62,293 nt of DNA from Rhodobacteraceae bacterium REDSEA-S34_B6 (GTDB lineage Bacteria > Pseudomonadota > Alphaproteobacteria > Rhodobacterales > Rhodobacteraceae), in the NCBI GenBank assembly GCA_001627925.1, contig LUQC01000034.1, positions 13,681 to 75,973 on the forward strand, in the 5' to 3' direction. Below the pieces are notes generated by a model. The model was not told where the DNA came from. It worked only from the letters and a program-made list of their open reading frames with translations, and searched no databases. A program made the position numbers and the translations under genes. Shown here one piece after another: positions 26,016 to 35,481 of this stretch (the stretch's first letter is position 1; every line of letters begins with the position of its first letter).

Positions 26016-27611
26016 TTATAAAGTGGTGTCTAATTTTTCCGGTGAAAATCGCTCATAGAAAGCCTCATTATTTTTTCCCATATCAGCTAGAAGAGGTGGG
26101 CAGTCAAATCTTGATCCATACGTATTGCATAATTCCTGACTGCGTTCTGCAGCGTATGGCGTTCCTAGGATATCTAGCCAACTTAGGGGTCCCCCGGACC
26201 AAGGAGCAAAACCCCACCCCAAAACAGCACCCACATCTCCCTCTCGAATATCCATTAGAACGCCTTCCTCCAATGCACGGACGGCCTCTAGTGCTTGGAT
26301 AAACATAAGTCTATGCTGCACCTCTGTGAGGTGGGGTATGGTTTTTGATATAGGATACTTTTCTTCTAAACCTGTCCAAAACCCATCTCTTTTGCCATTT
26401 TCGTTATAGTTGAAAAATCCAGCTTTGGCTTTTCTTCCTAGACGGCCATTATCCTCCATCCAAAACAAAATTTCGTCAATTTGATCGTTTGGATATGATT
26501 TACCCATAGCCGCCCGAGTAGCACGCGCAATTTTTGCGCCCAGTTCTATGGAAGTTTCATCGACGAGTTGTATTGGTCCGAGAGGAAATCCTAATTGCTT
26601 CGCCGCACTTTCAATAATACTGGGAGGTATCCCCTCAGTAATCATTCTAAGCCCTTCATTAAGGTAAGGAATGATGCAGCGGTTAGCGTAAAAAAACCTG
26701 GCGTCGTTGACAACAATGGGAGTCTTTTTAATCTGGCGAACAAAGTCCAAAGCTTTTGCAACAGCTAAATTATCAGTTTTTTCCCCTTTGATGATTTCAA
26801 CGAGTAACATTTTCTCGACGGGACTGAAGAAATGTATCCCAATATAATTCTCAGGATATTTGCTCGCCTTAGCCAATTCGGTTATTGGAAGTGTTGAGGT
26901 ATTAGACGCAAATATACAGTTTTTCGGGACTATTTCTAACACTGCCTTCGTGACATCAGATTTAACCTGTGTATCCTCAAAAACTGCTTCGATAATCAAA
27001 TCTGCCGCAGAAAGTTTTGTGTAGTCATCTGTTGCTAAAATACGGTTGAGGGTTTCTATTTTATTTTTGTCAGATACTTTTCCACGTTTTATACCAGCAT
27101 TTAGATATTTTTCGGAATACGCCTTACCCTTATCTGCAACATCCTGGTTTTGATCAACCAACACTACTTCGACGCCGGCTTGAGCTGCTACCAGTGCAAT
27201 GCCGGCCCCCATCATTCCCGAGCCCAATACTCCAACCGTCTTAACACGCTGATCTGGTACTTCTTTTGGACGAACAGCTCCCTTTTCTAGCGCACCTTTA
27301 CTAATGAATAGGCTTCTAATCATAGCAGATGAAGAAGGGTTCATAACAATATTTGTGAACCAACGAGCTTCAATCTTTAATGCAGTATCAAAAGGAACTA
27401 GTGAGCCCTCATAAACGGCACTCAGTAAGGCTTTTGGCGCAGGATAAGCGCCCATGGTTTTACCAGTAACCATAGCAGAAGCACCAACAAAAGTCATGAA
27501 GCCAGATGGGGAATAGGGTGCTCCGCCAGGTAGTTTATAACCTTTCTGATCCCACGGCTTTAATATATCCGCATCACTTGCCGCCAGTACCCAAGCTTTT
27601 GCATCTGACAT
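26016..27611 (-). CDS. fadJ: FadJ-type 3-hydroxyacyl-CoA dehydrogenase, 3' fragment of a broken gene
   Basis: A 531-codon frame holding the C-terminal two thirds of the beta-oxidation bifunctional enzyme. The NAD-binding motif GSGMMGAGIA, the FASNTSTLPI and GIHFFSPVEKM signatures and two C-terminal dehydrogenase domains are intact. Homology continues upstream of the first Met in the same frame to about 27701 (GASEFLLEGKTVDPSKAK), so the Met at 27611 is not the original start. The hydratase half is in another frame upstream. About 13 residues of the AGGTTRL-type region are missing at the junction. Either a disrupted gene or a sequence error. Confidence 0.88.
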   Translation of the reverse strand: MSDAKAWVLAASDADILKPWDQKGYKLPGGAPYSPSGFMTFVGASAMVTGKTMGAYPAPKALLSAVYEGSLVPFDTALKIEARWFTNIVMNPSSSAMIRSLFISKGALEKGAVRPKEVPDQRVKTVGVLGSGMMGAGIALVAAQAGVEVVLVDQNQDVADKGKAYSEKYLNAGIKRGKVSDKNKIETLNRILATDDYTKLSAADLIIEAVFEDTQVKSDVTKAVLEIVPKNCIFASNTSTLPITELAKASKYPENYIGIHFFSPVEKMLLVEIIKGEKTDNLAVAKALDFVRQIKKTPIVVNDARFFYANRCIIPYLNEGLRMITEGIPPSIIESAAKQLGFPLGPIQLVDETSIELGAKIARATRAAMGKSYPNDQIDEILFWMEDNGRLGRKAKAGFFNYNENGKRDGFWTGLEEKYPISKTIPHLTEVQHRLMFIQALEAVRALEEGVLMDIREGDVGAVLGWGFAPWSGGPLSWLDILGTPYAAERSQELCNTYGSRFDCPPLLADMGKNNEAFYERFSPEKLDTTL

Positions 27612-27664
27612 TGGAGTATCGCTAACCTCATCGATAATTCCTGATGATTTTGCCTTGCTTGGGT

Positions 27665-28183
27665 CTACAGTTTTTCCTTCAAGTAAAAACTCGGATGCTC
27701 CAAATATCCAGGAAAAATACCCACTTTAATTTCAGGTAGCCCAATTTTTGCTTTGTTATTATTTGCAGCAAAAATGCGATGTGTGCAGAGTGGAATTTCT
27801 AAGCCTATTCCGAGCGCGGTTCCCGGAAGAACTGTTACAATAGGTTTCCCACCTTTGTTTGTTTTGGGATCCATTCCTGCGCGTTCGATTTTGCGCATAA
27901 TTGTATGCATTTGCATGAACCCGTCGAACAAACCTTGGGCAGGATTGGCACCATTTAAATTTTTTAAATCTGCTAAAACTTTGAGATCCATTCCAGCAGC
28001 AAAATCAGGTTTTGCACTGGTAATTATCGCACCAATTATATTATCATTTAATAGGACTTCATCGACCAGGCTATCCAAAAGTTTAATAGCTTCGAAATTT
28101 AAGATATTAAAAGCCTTTTCGGGGCAATCCCACACGATGGTAGCTATCTGATCTGTGTCTATCTTTATTGTAAAATCTGCCAT
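27665..28183 (-). CDS. fadJ: FadJ-type enoyl-CoA hydratase, 5' fragment of a broken gene
   Basis: A 172-codon frame with the N-terminal crotonase domain of the same bifunctional enzyme: AGMDLKVLADL oxyanion-hole region, GTALGIGLEIPLCTHRI and IGLPEIKVGIFPG. After FPG (27707-27715) the frame turns into unrelated residues and stops within 15 codons. The continuation is found in another frame from 27701. The fragment alone contains one catalytic Glu region but not the second half of the crotonase fold, so it is unlikely to work alone. It follows the thiolase gene by eight bases. Confidence 0.88.
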   Translation of the reverse strand: MADFTIKIDTDQIATIVWDCPEKAFNILNFEAIKLLDSLVDEVLLNDNIIGAIITSAKPDFAAGMDLKVLADLKNLNGANPAQGLFDGFMQMHTIMRKIERAGMDPKTNKGGKPIVTVLPGTALGIGLEIPLCTHRIFAANNNKAKIGLPEIKVGIFPGYLEHPSFYLKEKL

Positions 28184-28191
28184 TTCATACC

Positions 28192-29403
28192 TTAAACTCG
28201 CTCAATAATTGTTGCGGCACCCATCCCGGATGCTACGCATAGAGTGGCGAGACCTATTGTTTTATCTTGACGTTCCAATTCGTCTAAAAGTGTTCCTAAA
28301 ATCATTGCCCCAGTGGCGCCGAGTGGGTGTCCCATCGCGATTGCTCCACCGTTTACATTCACTTTGTCATGATTTACTTTAAATGCTTGCTCAAACATGA
28401 GAACTATTGAGGCAAATGCTTCATTTACTTCAAAAAGATCAATGTCACCGATTGTAAGTCCACTATCTGAGAGAATTTTGTTCGTGGCTGGAACCGGTCC
28501 AGTGAGCATGATAGTTGGTTCAGTACCTACTTTACATGTTGCCCGAATTTTAGCTCTTGGCTTCAACCCTCGAGCTTTACCAAAATCCTCATCACCAATT
28601 AATATTCCTGCAGCTCCATCGACTATGCCTGAACTATTCCCGGCATGATGAATATGATGTATTTTATCTATCTCTGGATATTTCATTAAAGCCACTTTGT
28701 CGAAACCGGGCATTGTCTCTCCCATATCCTGAAATGCTGATTTTAACGCACCGAGCTTTTGCATATCGGTATCAGCTCTTATATATTCGTCGTGCTCTAG
28801 AATTGTTAATCCATTGATGTCTGTTACTGGTACAATTGACTTAGAAAACCTATCTTCATTCCAGGCAATACTTGCTCTTTTTTGACTTTCCACAGCTAAT
28901 TCATCTGCTTGATCGCGAGAAAAACCATACTTTGTGGCAATCAAATCAGCACTAATCCCTTGCGGTACAAAATAGTTATTCATGGTAAAGCTTGGATCAA
29001 CAGCAACAGCGCCGCCATCACTACTCATCGGAACTCGGCTCATGCTTTCTACACCACCAGCAATGTAACAATTTCCAGCTCCTCCTCGAATTTGATTGGC
29101 TGCGAGGTTGACTGCTTCTAATCCTGAAGCACAAAATCTATTAATCGAAATGCCAGGTACGTTTTCATCTAATTCAGAAGCCAAAACTGCTGTTCTTGCG
29201 AGACAAGCCCCTTGTTCTCCAATCTGAGTAACGTTTCCCCATATTACGTCCTCAATATAATGTCCGTGTAATTCATTTCGCTTTTTAATGTTGTTTAGAA
29301 CTGTTGTAGATAAGGCAAGAGCGGTTACTTCATGTAGACTGCCGTCCTTCCGTCCTCGGCCTCTAGGAGTACGGACAGCATCATAAATAAAAACTTCTTT
29401 CAT
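28192..29403 (-). CDS. fadA: Acetyl-CoA C-acyltransferase (thiolase)
   Basis: A 403-residue thiolase for the last step of beta-oxidation. The start is placed at MKEVFIYDAVRTP (29403), where AAAGGA lies seven bases upstream; the frame is open further upstream but overlaps the GST gene and lacks homology. Cys91 (NRFCASG) is the acylated nucleophile. GGAIAMGHPLGATGA carries the active-site His and the C-terminal LCVASGMGAA the second Cys. It is complete and lies between the GST and FadJ genes in one operon. Confidence 0.93.
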   Translation of the reverse strand: MKEVFIYDAVRTPRGRGRKDGSLHEVTALALSTTVLNNIKKRNELHGHYIEDVIWGNVTQIGEQGACLARTAVLASELDENVPGISINRFCASGLEAVNLAANQIRGGAGNCYIAGGVESMSRVPMSSDGGAVAVDPSFTMNNYFVPQGISADLIATKYGFSRDQADELAVESQKRASIAWNEDRFSKSIVPVTDINGLTILEHDEYIRADTDMQKLGALKSAFQDMGETMPGFDKVALMKYPEIDKIHHIHHAGNSSGIVDGAAGILIGDEDFGKARGLKPRAKIRATCKVGTEPTIMLTGPVPATNKILSDSGLTIGDIDLFEVNEAFASIVLMFEQAFKVNHDKVNVNGGAIAMGHPLGATGAMILGTLLDELERQDKTIGLATLCVASGMGAATIIERV

Positions 29404-29413
29404 ATTAAATCCT

Positions 29414-30049
29414 TTACTTAGGTGGATATGCTCGCTCAAGTAAATCGTAAGGGTGCTTCCAATTTTCGTATGTTTCAATTTTTGATAACCAGCGATCGAT
29501 ATTTGGATAAGATTTTCTATTAAATCCATAGTCTTCTGGGTAGAATAGATATGAACAACAGGACAAATCGGCAGCGCTAAACTGATCTGCTGCAATCCAA
29601 TTCTGCTCTCTGAGGTGACTTTCTAATATAGAAAGAGCAGTACTATTTCGCTTCTGAAGATAACTGATTACTTCAATGGGTTTTTTGTCTTTCGGAATAA
29701 AATTCATTAAAAACCGAGTAGGTCCAAGGCTCCCGGATAATCGCGAGTTGTCCCATAATACCCATCGTAAAATTTCAGAGCGTTCTTGTTCATTTTTCCC
29801 AAAATAGATGCCTGTTTTTCCGTGCAGATAGTCCAATATAGCGCCTGATTGTGAAATTTTTTTATCACCATGTACAAGAACAGGAACTTCAGCCATTGGA
29901 TTTATTTCATTTTTATAAGTTTCTGATCTTGCTTCACCTCGAAAAAAGTCGATGAAGATCTGCTGCCAGTCGGCTTTTGCGAAATGAAGGGCCAGAGCAA
30001 TTTTATAGGAATGCCCGCTCTCACCAAATGAATGTAGCTGGAATTTCAT
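29414..30049 (-). CDS. Glutathione S-transferase family protein
   Basis: A 211-residue GST fold. The thioredoxin-like N-terminal domain holds NPMAEVPVLVHGD (about 50-62, with the cis-Pro) and SQSGAILDYL (about 66-75), the glutathione gamma-glutamyl contact. The helical C-terminal domain has the N-capping FSAADLSCC motif. It is embedded between acyl-CoA dehydrogenase and thiolase genes with 12 and 10 base gaps, so it is co-expressed with beta-oxidation. It may detoxify reactive acyl or aldehyde products; the substrate is unknown. Confidence 0.88.
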   Translation of the reverse strand: MKFQLHSFGESGHSYKIALALHFAKADWQQIFIDFFRGEARSETYKNEINPMAEVPVLVHGDKKISQSGAILDYLHGKTGIYFGKNEQERSEILRWVLWDNSRLSGSLGPTRFLMNFIPKDKKPIEVISYLQKRNSTALSILESHLREQNWIAADQFSAADLSCCSYLFYPEDYGFNRKSYPNIDRWLSKIETYENWKHPYDLLERAYPPK

Positions 30050-30061
30050 ACTGTATCCTAC

Positions 30062-31843
30062 TTAGAAATTTTCTGGCTTCAATTTCATGACTACGTTGGA
30101 TCCTGTTCTGATGCGTGCTAGGTGTAGCTTTGTAAATGGTAACTGTCTTTCCATAAAATATTGGCCAGTTGAAATCTTGCTTTGATGAAAATCATTATTA
30201 TGTGACCCTGAGGTTGTTGCTTCAAATGAAGCCTCAGCCATTTTACACCACATAAAACCAAGACATACGTATCCAAAGAGGTGCATGAAGTCATAAGATC
30301 CAGAAAGTGCATCGTTTGGATTCTTTATCCCTTTGTCCATGAAATACAGGACAGCACCCTCTAAATCGGCTGTCGCAGATTTCATGGGTTCTAAAAATAT
30401 ATTATCAAATTCTTCTGATTTTTTTTGATTTTCTTTTATGTAAGTCTTCAAAATTGTGAAGAATGCTATCATATTTTTGCCCTGATCCTGAGGCAATTTT
30501 CGTCCAACCAAATCCAAAGCCTGAATACCATTCGCGCCTTCATAGATCATAGCAATACGTGCGTCTCGCGCAAATTGAGACATTCCCCATTCTTCTATAT
30601 AACCGTGCCCGCCATATATTTGCTGGGCTTGGATTGTCATATCAAAACCCTTGTCAGTCAAAAATCCTTTAATCACAGGTGTTAAAAGTCCTATTAAACC
30701 ATCGGCATTGATATCTGAGGTTCGAGTAGCTTTGTCGATGATATTTGCACCCCAAAGAATGAATGCTCTACTTCCTTCTGAGAAACATTTCTGATCCATT
30801 AAATTCCGCCGAATATCTGGATGGACAATGATTGGATCGGCTAATCCATTAGGATTCTTACTACCTGTGACATCTCTTCCTTGTAAACGGTCTTTAGCAT
30901 AGGCAAGAGCATTTTGATAAGCTAACTCTGCTTGTGAGAGACCTTGCAAACCCACCCCAAGCCTGGCTTCGTTCATCATTGTGAACATCGCTCTCATACC
31001 TTTGTGCTCTTCACCCACTAAATATCCAGTTGCTCCATCATAATTCATCACGCACGTAGCATTTCCATGGATTCCCATTTTCTTTTCTATTTTCCCCACC
31101 GATACTTGGTTGCGCGCTCCCAAAGAGCCATCGTCGTTTACCAAAAATTTTGGGACAATAAAAAGTGATATGCCTTTTACGCCAGCAGGTCCATTTGGTA
31201 TTTTCGCAAGTACTAAATGTATGATATTTTCTGCAAGATCATGATCACCTGCAGAAATAAAGATTTTTTGTCCACTTATTTGGAATGTTCCGTCAGATCT
31301 CCTAATGGCTTTTGTCCTCATCAGGCCAAGATCTGTCCCGCAATGAGGCTCAGTCAGATTCATTGTACCCGTCCATTTGCAATTTACCAAATTCGGCAAG
31401 TACTTTTTTTTCTGTTCATCACTGCCATGAGAATAAATTGCAGAATAAGCACCATGTGTTAGGCCGTGATACATCCCAAGTGCCATGTTCGCACTAGCAA
31501 ACATTTCTCCAACGGCAATGCTGACCAGATACGGCAGACCTTGGCCCCCAAAATTTACATCACAATCAATTCCAGTCCACCCACCGTCTCTGAGTTGATT
31601 AAAGGCGTCTTTGAAACCAGGTGGAGTATAAACTATACCATTTTCAAAAGTGCATCCATGTTCGTCTCCAATAGAATTCAATGGCGCGAGCACCTCATTA
31701 GAAATTTTTGAAGCTTCTTCTAAAATCGCATTTAAATACTCTTCATCTAGTTCGCTGTACCCTGGTATCGGACTATCATGAATTTCTAATACGTCCTGTA
31801 ATACAAATTTTATATCGTCGATTGGTGCGGAGTAGCTTGGCAT
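30062..31843 (-). CDS. Acyl-CoA dehydrogenase, DmdC-like long form
   Basis: A 593-residue FAD enzyme of the acyl-CoA dehydrogenase group with an extra C-terminal helical domain. [15 protein letters not shown] (about 159-173) and [10 protein letters not shown] are flavin and substrate contacts. [17 protein letters not shown] (about 430-446) includes the likely catalytic Glu. This subgroup includes DmdC, the 3-methylthiopropionyl-CoA dehydrogenase, but most genomes carry several paralogues that act on fatty acyl-CoA. The operon context (thiolase, FadJ, GST) favours fatty acid oxidation. It begins 18 bases after the MerR regulator gene. Confidence 0.92.
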   Translation of the reverse strand: MPSYSAPIDDIKFVLQDVLEIHDSPIPGYSELDEEYLNAILEEASKISNEVLAPLNSIGDEHGCTFENGIVYTPPGFKDAFNQLRDGGWTGIDCDVNFGGQGLPYLVSIAVGEMFASANMALGMYHGLTHGAYSAIYSHGSDEQKKKYLPNLVNCKWTGTMNLTEPHCGTDLGLMRTKAIRRSDGTFQISGQKIFISAGDHDLAENIIHLVLAKIPNGPAGVKGISLFIVPKFLVNDDGSLGARNQVSVGKIEKKMGIHGNATCVMNYDGATGYLVGEEHKGMRAMFTMMNEARLGVGLQGLSQAELAYQNALAYAKDRLQGRDVTGSKNPNGLADPIIVHPDIRRNLMDQKCFSEGSRAFILWGANIIDKATRTSDINADGLIGLLTPVIKGFLTDKGFDMTIQAQQIYGGHGYIEEWGMSQFARDARIAMIYEGANGIQALDLVGRKLPQDQGKNMIAFFTILKTYIKENQKKSEEFDNIFLEPMKSATADLEGAVLYFMDKGIKNPNDALSGSYDFMHLFGYVCLGFMWCKMAEASFEATTSGSHNNDFHQSKISTGQYFMERQLPFTKLHLARIRTGSNVVMKLKPENF

Positions 31844-31861
31844 TATTTTGGTTCCATTTCA

Positions 31862-32260
31862 CTATTCGGCTGGCTCATAAGACAACTTGGCTTGAACCAT
31901 AAGTTCTTTTCCGAGAACCAATTGTTCTTTTAACTCTTTAATCGTTTCGCCAAGTTCATAGTGCTGTGACTCAAGTTGTTTCAGTCTTTCTTTTGCCAAT
32001 TCATACGTTTTGACTAGCTGTGTCTGCTGTTGATCGCCCATGTCATATAAGTCAAGCAATTGTCTGATTTCTTCCAGCGAGAAACCAAATCTTTTTCCTT
32101 TAATAATTAATTTAAGACGTGCTTGGTCACGTTTTGTAAAAAGTCGTCTTTGACCGTCTCGAATGGGAAATAGAAGCTCTTTAGCTTCATAAAACCGCAG
32201 TGTCCTAGCGGTCACACCATATTCGACGCACATGTCGCGGATGGTTAATGGGTCACTCAT
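31862..32260 (-). CDS. MerR-family regulator heading beta-oxidation operon
   Basis: A 132-residue MerR-type activator/repressor. The winged HTH spans about 5-75 with TARTLRFYEAKELL, RLFTKRD and IIKGKRFGFSLEEIRQLLDLY. A coiled coil (about 85-125) provides dimerisation. No Cys-rich metal loop is present at the C-terminus, so it is likely one of the acyl-CoA or branched-chain degradation regulators (LiuR-like). It is the first gene of the operon with acyl-CoA dehydrogenase, GST, thiolase and FadJ. Operator candidates lie upstream at 32303-32328. Confidence 0.87.
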   Translation of the reverse strand: MSDPLTIRDMCVEYGVTARTLRFYEAKELLFPIRDGQRRLFTKRDQARLKLIIKGKRFGFSLEEIRQLLDLYDMGDQQQTQLVKTYELAKERLKQLESQHYELGETIKELKEQLVLGKELMVQAKLSYEPAE

Positions 32261-32302
32261 CTTTAACTCTTTTTGTTTTATTTTAATTGATAAACTAGAA
32301 AA

Positions 32303-32328
32303 GTTAACGTTAACGTAAACAAACGTTT
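32303..32328. promoter_or_regulatory. Palindromic operator candidates for MerR regulator
   Basis: Two perfect palindromes lie side by side 43-68 bases before the first MerR gene: GTTAACGTTAAC (32303-32314) and AAACGTTT (32321-32328). A TTGACG -35-like box (minus strand, 32329-32334) adjoins them. ACGTTAACGT-type palindromes are, from memory, typical of LiuR-type MerR sites. Autoregulation of the operon is the likely role. Confidence 0.55.
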
Positions 32329-32354
32329 CGTCAACTTAGCTCTCTAAAGAGTTT

Positions 32355-32618
32355 TTAGTCGATGAATACATGCATTTGGGCGTCTGTGCCCTCTTTATCA
32401 TAAATTAATAGCCACTGTCTAAGTTCTTCTAATTGAAATCCAAATTTCCTGCCGCGTAAAATCAATGTCATTCTTGCACACTCTCTGGCACCATAAAAAC
32501 GTGAGCGTCCAACCCTTTCTGGACTCAATAATTCAATATATTCGTAATAACGTAAAGTTCGTGGTGTCACCTCGAATTTCGCACACATTTCCTTGAAAGA
32601 AAGCTTACCTTCACTCAT
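32355..32618 (-). CDS. MerR-family DNA-binding protein, C-terminally short
   Basis: An 87-residue MerR protein with an intact winged HTH (FKEMCAKFEVTPRTLRYYEYIELL, then GRSRFYGARECARM and LRGRKFGFQLEELRQWLLIYD). It ends right after the first turn of the expected dimerisation helix (QMHVFID), so about 40 residues of coiled coil seen in relatives are missing. The start is ATG 32618, four bases after GAGGTG. It may still bind DNA, perhaps as a heterodimer with the neighbouring MerR, or be a decaying gene. The first part of the helix is encoded, and no remainder is visible in the other frames. Confidence 0.72.
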   Translation of the reverse strand: MSEGKLSFKEMCAKFEVTPRTLRYYEYIELLSPERVGRSRFYGARECARMTLILRGRKFGFQLEELRQWLLIYDKEGTDAQMHVFID

Positions 32619-32775
32619 AAAACACCTCAAGTCTTGCGCCAAGTGTAGTGCTGTCTTACTAATCCATCAAGGTCGATGAGAATAATTTTAGTAACCCATA
32701 AGATTCAATTTTAAATCAACCAATAATTGTTACCTGCTTAAGGGTTAGCATACTTAATATCTAAAGGGATAGGAT

Positions 32776-34089
32776 TTGGATTCTTCGATAGGCATAAGCC
32801 ACCGCCGCGTGATGTCCATAGCGCTTCCTATTGTGTTATCCAATATTTCGATTCCAATCCTCGGCGCTATTGATACTGGTGTGATTGGGCAGCTTGGAAA
32901 TGCCGTTGCAATTGGGGCAGTTGGGATCGGTGCGATAATTCTCAGTGCAGTTTATTGGTTGTTTGGTTTCTTGCGAATGGGGACCACAGGGTTTGTAGCT
33001 CAAGCATATGGCAGAGATGATACATCCGAAGTGGTAGCCCTACTTGTCCGTGGCCTTTTAATTGGTTTAGCGTGTGGTTTTTTTGTCATTTTAATACACC
33101 CAATATTATTTTGGTTATCTTTTCTAATATCTCCGAGTTCTGCTGAAGTTGAGTTACTAGCGCTAGATTATATGAGTATTCGTATTTTCTCTGGGCCAGC
33201 AATAATTGCTACCTATGCAATCATGGGATGGCTAATCGCATTAGAGAAAACCAAATATGTACTTATATTACAGTTGGCAATGAATGGTTTGAACGCGGCT
33301 CTAGATTTTTGGTTTGTGCTAGGTATGGGGTGGGGTGTCGAGGGTGTTGCATGGGCTACTTTTATAGCTGAATGGTTTGCTTTTTTTATGGGCTTGGGAA
33401 TATGTTTCGCACTATCCCAAAATTTTCCAAAAATAGACTGGTCTTTGATATTTTCTAAGACAAAAGTGATTGCTATTTTGGTAGTAAATAGAGATATTTT
33501 TTTACGGTCATTTATGCTCGAAATAATATTTGTGTCTTTCCTTATGACCTCAGGAAAATTTGGTGACGTTGAATTAGCGGCAACTCAAATTCTACTCCAA
33601 TTTTTGCATATCTCTGCTTATGGGATGGATGGCTTTGCTTTTGCAGCAGAGGTTTTAGTGGGACAGGCTGTCGGTAAATCTAATCGCTCTATGCTCAGAG
33701 ACGCCGTAGTTAAGTCGGGAGTGTGGACCTTTACAATTGCTGTGTTTATGGCAGTTACTTATGCTTTTTTGGGAGAGTTTTTTATTGAAATAATGACAAC
33801 ATCAAATGAGGTCAGACTGGTTTCTGAAAATTTTCTAATTTTCATTGTTCTTGGCCCTATCTTTGGGGCACTACCTTTTCTAATGGATGGTATTTTTGTT
33901 GGCGCTACTCGCTCAGTTGATATGCGCAATATGATGTTTTTATCACTAATTATTTACGCGCTATCTGCATATATTTTAATTAACTTATACGGGTTTTACG
34001 GTCATTGGGTCGCACTCTTAGTCTCATATGCAGCACGAGGCATATCACTACTTACAAAATATCCAAGATTAGAAAGTTCAATTATTTAA
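32776..34089 (+). CDS. MATE-family efflux transporter (DinF-like)
   Basis: A 437-residue membrane protein with twelve predicted helices in two lobes, the MATE layout. SNISIPILGAIDTGVIGQLG (about 23-42) is the helix 1 signature, and FGFLRMGTTGFVAQAYG-type residues follow (about 64-78). The second lobe repeats the pattern near FAAEVLVGQAVGKS. It belongs to the DinF subgroup by its compact N-terminus. The start is TTG 32776, preceded by AAAGGGA. It converges with arsC and overlaps its end by eight bases. Substrate is unknown; drugs or organic cations are usual. Confidence 0.9.
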   Translation: MDSSIGISHRRVMSIALPIVLSNISIPILGAIDTGVIGQLGNAVAIGAVGIGAIILSAVYWLFGFLRMGTTGFVAQAYGRDDTSEVVALLVRGLLIGLACGFFVILIHPILFWLSFLISPSSAEVELLALDYMSIRIFSGPAIIATYAIMGWLIALEKTKYVLILQLAMNGLNAALDFWFVLGMGWGVEGVAWATFIAEWFAFFMGLGICFALSQNFPKIDWSLIFSKTKVIAILVVNRDIFLRSFMLEIIFVSFLMTSGKFGDVELAATQILLQFLHISAYGMDGFAFAAEVLVGQAVGKSNRSMLRDAVVKSGVWTFTIAVFMAVTYAFLGEFFIEIMTTSNEVRLVSENFLIFIVLGPIFGALPFLMDGIFVGATRSVDMRNMMFLSLIIYALSAYILINLYGFYGHWVALLVSYAARGISLLTKYPRLESSII

Positions 34090-34432
34090 ATAACTCCATA
34101 GCTCGTTCTGGAGGACGTCCTATCACTGCCTTGTCACCAGATATTATAATAGGTCGCTCAATCAAAATTGGGTTTTGTAACATTGCCTCAATAAGTAACT
34201 CATCTTTACTAGTTCGGCTCAACCCTGAAGCGCGAAATATTTTCTCGTTTGTACGTACAAGCTCTATAACAGGGATTGATAACTTTTCTATTAGGGACAT
34301 CAGGTCTTCGTAGGTAAAGCTTTCATTTAGGTAATGAAAAACATAAACATTAACAGACGTATCTTTGAGTAAATTTAAGGCAGTCCTTGATTTTGAACAT
34401 CTTGGGTTATGCCAGATCGTTGTCATAGCCAT
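34082..34432 (-). CDS. arsC: ArsC-family arsenate reductase (glutaredoxin type)
   Basis: A 116-residue thioredoxin-fold protein. Cys12 in NPRCSKSR is the catalytic residue, and LVRTNEKIF (about 58-66) with RPIIISGDKAVIGRP (about 93-107) supply the arginines that bind the oxyanion. It is the last gene of a DUF952-pyrD-arsC unit and starts inside the pyrD end by 10 bases. No ars regulator or efflux gene is near, so a housekeeping Spx/ArsC-like redox role is as likely as arsenate resistance. Confidence 0.88.
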   Translation of the reverse strand: MAMTTIWHNPRCSKSRTALNLLKDTSVNVYVFHYLNESFTYEDLMSLIEKLSIPVIELVRTNEKIFRASGLSRTSKDELLIEAMLQNPILIERPIIISGDKAVIGRPPERAMELFK

Positions 34433-35481
34433 TCCTTTGCGCGAGTTCCGACGGCTTCTCCCACATTTTTGAAACCATTTTCTTTTAAATAGAAATCTAA
34501 TTCTCTAAGAATTTTGTTTGTAACAGAAAAACCTGAATAAATAAGGGCAGAGTATATTTGCACTAAGGAAGCTCCAGCCTGGATTTTTTGAAATAATTGT
34601 TTGCCTGTAAATACGCCACCGACACCAATTAATGGTATTTTACCCTCAGTAATAGAATAAAGTTGCGCAAGCACACGCGTTGACATCTCAAATATTGGTA
34701 CTCCCGATAGCCCACCTTTTTCATGTTGATAAATACTTTTTAGATTGTCTCGCTGGGTGGTTGTATTCGTCGCGATAATTCCGTCGATATTTGTGTCCTT
34801 CGCAACTAAAGCAATGTGTTCTAATTCATCTTGTTCAAGGTCTGGTGCTATTTTTAAAAATACAGGAACCCTAGATTTAAAATTATCCTGACTAGCCATT
34901 ACTCCATTTAATAATTCACGTAATTCTCTTTCTGATTGGAGCTGTCTTAAATTCTCAGTATTTGGTGATGAAACATTGACAGTAGCAAAATCAACAAATT
35001 CACAACATGTTTTAAACACATTTGCAAAATCAGCAATACGATCAGCGCTGGTTTTATTAGCTCCAAGGTTTAAGCCAATTATCCCGTTCGAAGGGCGTTT
35101 AGACAATCTTTTTGCGACTGCAAGCATGCCATCATTGTTAAATCCAAACCGATTTATAATGGCTTCATCTTCTTTAAGCCTGAACAGGCGTGGTTTAGGA
35201 TTTCCGGATTGAGCAAGAGGAGTAACAGCTCCAATTTCGATGAAGCCAAATCCAAATTTCATAAGGGGTTTAATAGCTTCTGCATTTTTATCGAAACCAG
35301 CTGCTAAACCTAATGGATTGTTAAATTTCAATCCCGCAACACTAAGTTCCAAAGTTTTTGCGTGAAAACCTGGGGTGCTTGGGATAAACCCAAATTTTAG
35401 AGCTTTGATAGCTAAGTTGTGAGCTATTTCCGGCTCAAAGTTTGATAATAATTGAAGGGCAATTTTTTCAGATAATTTCAT
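34423..35481 (-). CDS. pyrD: Dihydroorotate dehydrogenase (quinone)
   Basis: A 352-residue class-2 enzyme that oxidises dihydroorotate to orotate with quinone at the inner membrane. The start is set at MKLSEKIALQLL (35481), since the typical N-terminal amphipathic helix begins there; the frame is open to 35511. FGFGFIEIGAVTP, the catalytic Ser loop NVSSPNTENLR, FLKIAPDL and IGVGGVFTG are intact. It overlaps the DUF952 gene by 14 bases and arsC by 10, so the three are coupled. Confidence 0.94.
   Translation of the reverse strand: MKLSEKIALQLLSNFEPEIAHNLAIKALKFGFIPSTPGFHAKTLELSVAGLKFNNPLGLAAGFDKNAEAIKPLMKFGFGFIEIGAVTPLAQSGNPKPRLFRLKEDEAIINRFGFNNDGMLAVAKRLSKRPSNGIIGLNLGANKTSADRIADFANVFKTCCEFVDFATVNVSSPNTENLRQLQSERELRELLNGVMASQDNFKSRVPVFLKIAPDLEQDELEHIALVAKDTNIDGIIATNTTTQRDNLKSIYQHEKGGLSGVPIFEMSTRVLAQLYSITEGKIPLIGVGGVFTGKQLFQKIQAGASLVQIYSALIYSGFSVTNKILRELDFYLKENGFKNVGEAVGTRAKEWL

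Noticed and set aside
29404-29595. Extended N-terminus of the thiolase
   Set aside because: The extra 64 codons overlap the GST gene, lack homology, and a good ribosome site precedes the internal Met.
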